A stretch of 64,000 nucleotides of DNA. Origin: Pteria penguin. Its lineage: Eukaryota; Mollusca; Bivalvia; Pterioida; Pteriidae. Under the pieces are notes generated by a model. It was not told where the DNA came from, did no database searches, and saw only the letters and a program-made list of their open reading frames with translations. Of this stretch, positions 63,962-64,000 are shown piece by piece; the first letter of the stretch is position 1; each line of letters starts with the position of its first letter. A program made the translations under genes and the position numbers. Where the stretch lies: contig CM068592.1 in assembly GCA_035048485.1 (NCBI GenBank), forward strand, positions 34,790,001 through 34,854,000. The letters run 5' to 3'.

Positions 63962-64000
63962 CACATTACAAACATATCCGATGGTACTACAGTTACGATA
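63962..64000 (-). repeat. Start of another 3'-end module, cut by the window edge
   Basis: CACATTACAAACATATCCGA and CTACAGTTACGATA match the first bases of the module complement, as at 45,280. Confidence 0.5.

Overview
The window looks like gene-poor, repeat-rich, AT-rich DNA of a bivalve mollusc (oyster, clam or mussel type). The basis is short exons with ordinary GT-AG splice sites separated by kilobase introns, tRNA-headed SINEs ending in ATCA repeats, foldback elements with the ends GCTCACCTGAG and CTCAGGTGAGC, and many decayed retroelements with the GIP..CAP..ADLFL reverse-transcriptase signature. No rRNA gene, intact tRNA gene, CRISPR array or bacterial operon was seen. All identifications come from reading the sequence; no database was searched.

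Region 1 (1-25,036, minus strand) is the main gene. Ten exons join in consistent phase into 575 codons of a large dynamin-like GTPase, with GETGAGKS, DTPG and NKWD motifs. The gene starts at 25,022 and runs off the left edge, so its C-terminus is missing. Its introns hold a hAT-type element (1,664-2,764), an opposite-strand ORF with one in-frame TGA (4,997-5,428), bivalve foldback elements, a 3.7-kb inverted-repeat element (8,656-12,360), and four minisatellites (14,837-18,330). One minisatellite is a tandem array of the splice-donor sequence itself.

Region 2 (25-41 kb) has no intact gene. It holds SINEs, LINE C-terminal fragments (26.3 kb and 30.2-30.4 kb), Penelope-like reverse-transcriptase remnants, degenerate tandem arrays (33.2-35.2 kb) and a 186-bp tandem duplication (38.8 kb).

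Region 3 (41-44.2 kb, minus) carries a two-exon gene for a 111-residue protein of unknown function. A possible alternative TATA promoter lies in its intron. A decayed relative may lie at 31.9 kb on the plus strand.

Region 4 (45-64 kb) is dominated by decayed transposable elements: Penelope-like copies in both orientations, LINE and hAT transposase relics, and a Tigger-like relic. Three short sets of exon-like sequences may be real genes: 47.9-48.1 kb minus, 50.06-50.39 kb plus, and 57.98-59.20 kb minus, the last encoding a cysteine-rich peptide. A 115-bp module with the core CCGTCCTAAGTCGGTATCGTAA-like sequence recurs at least nine times from 29 to 64 kb and marks the 3' ends of one retroelement family.
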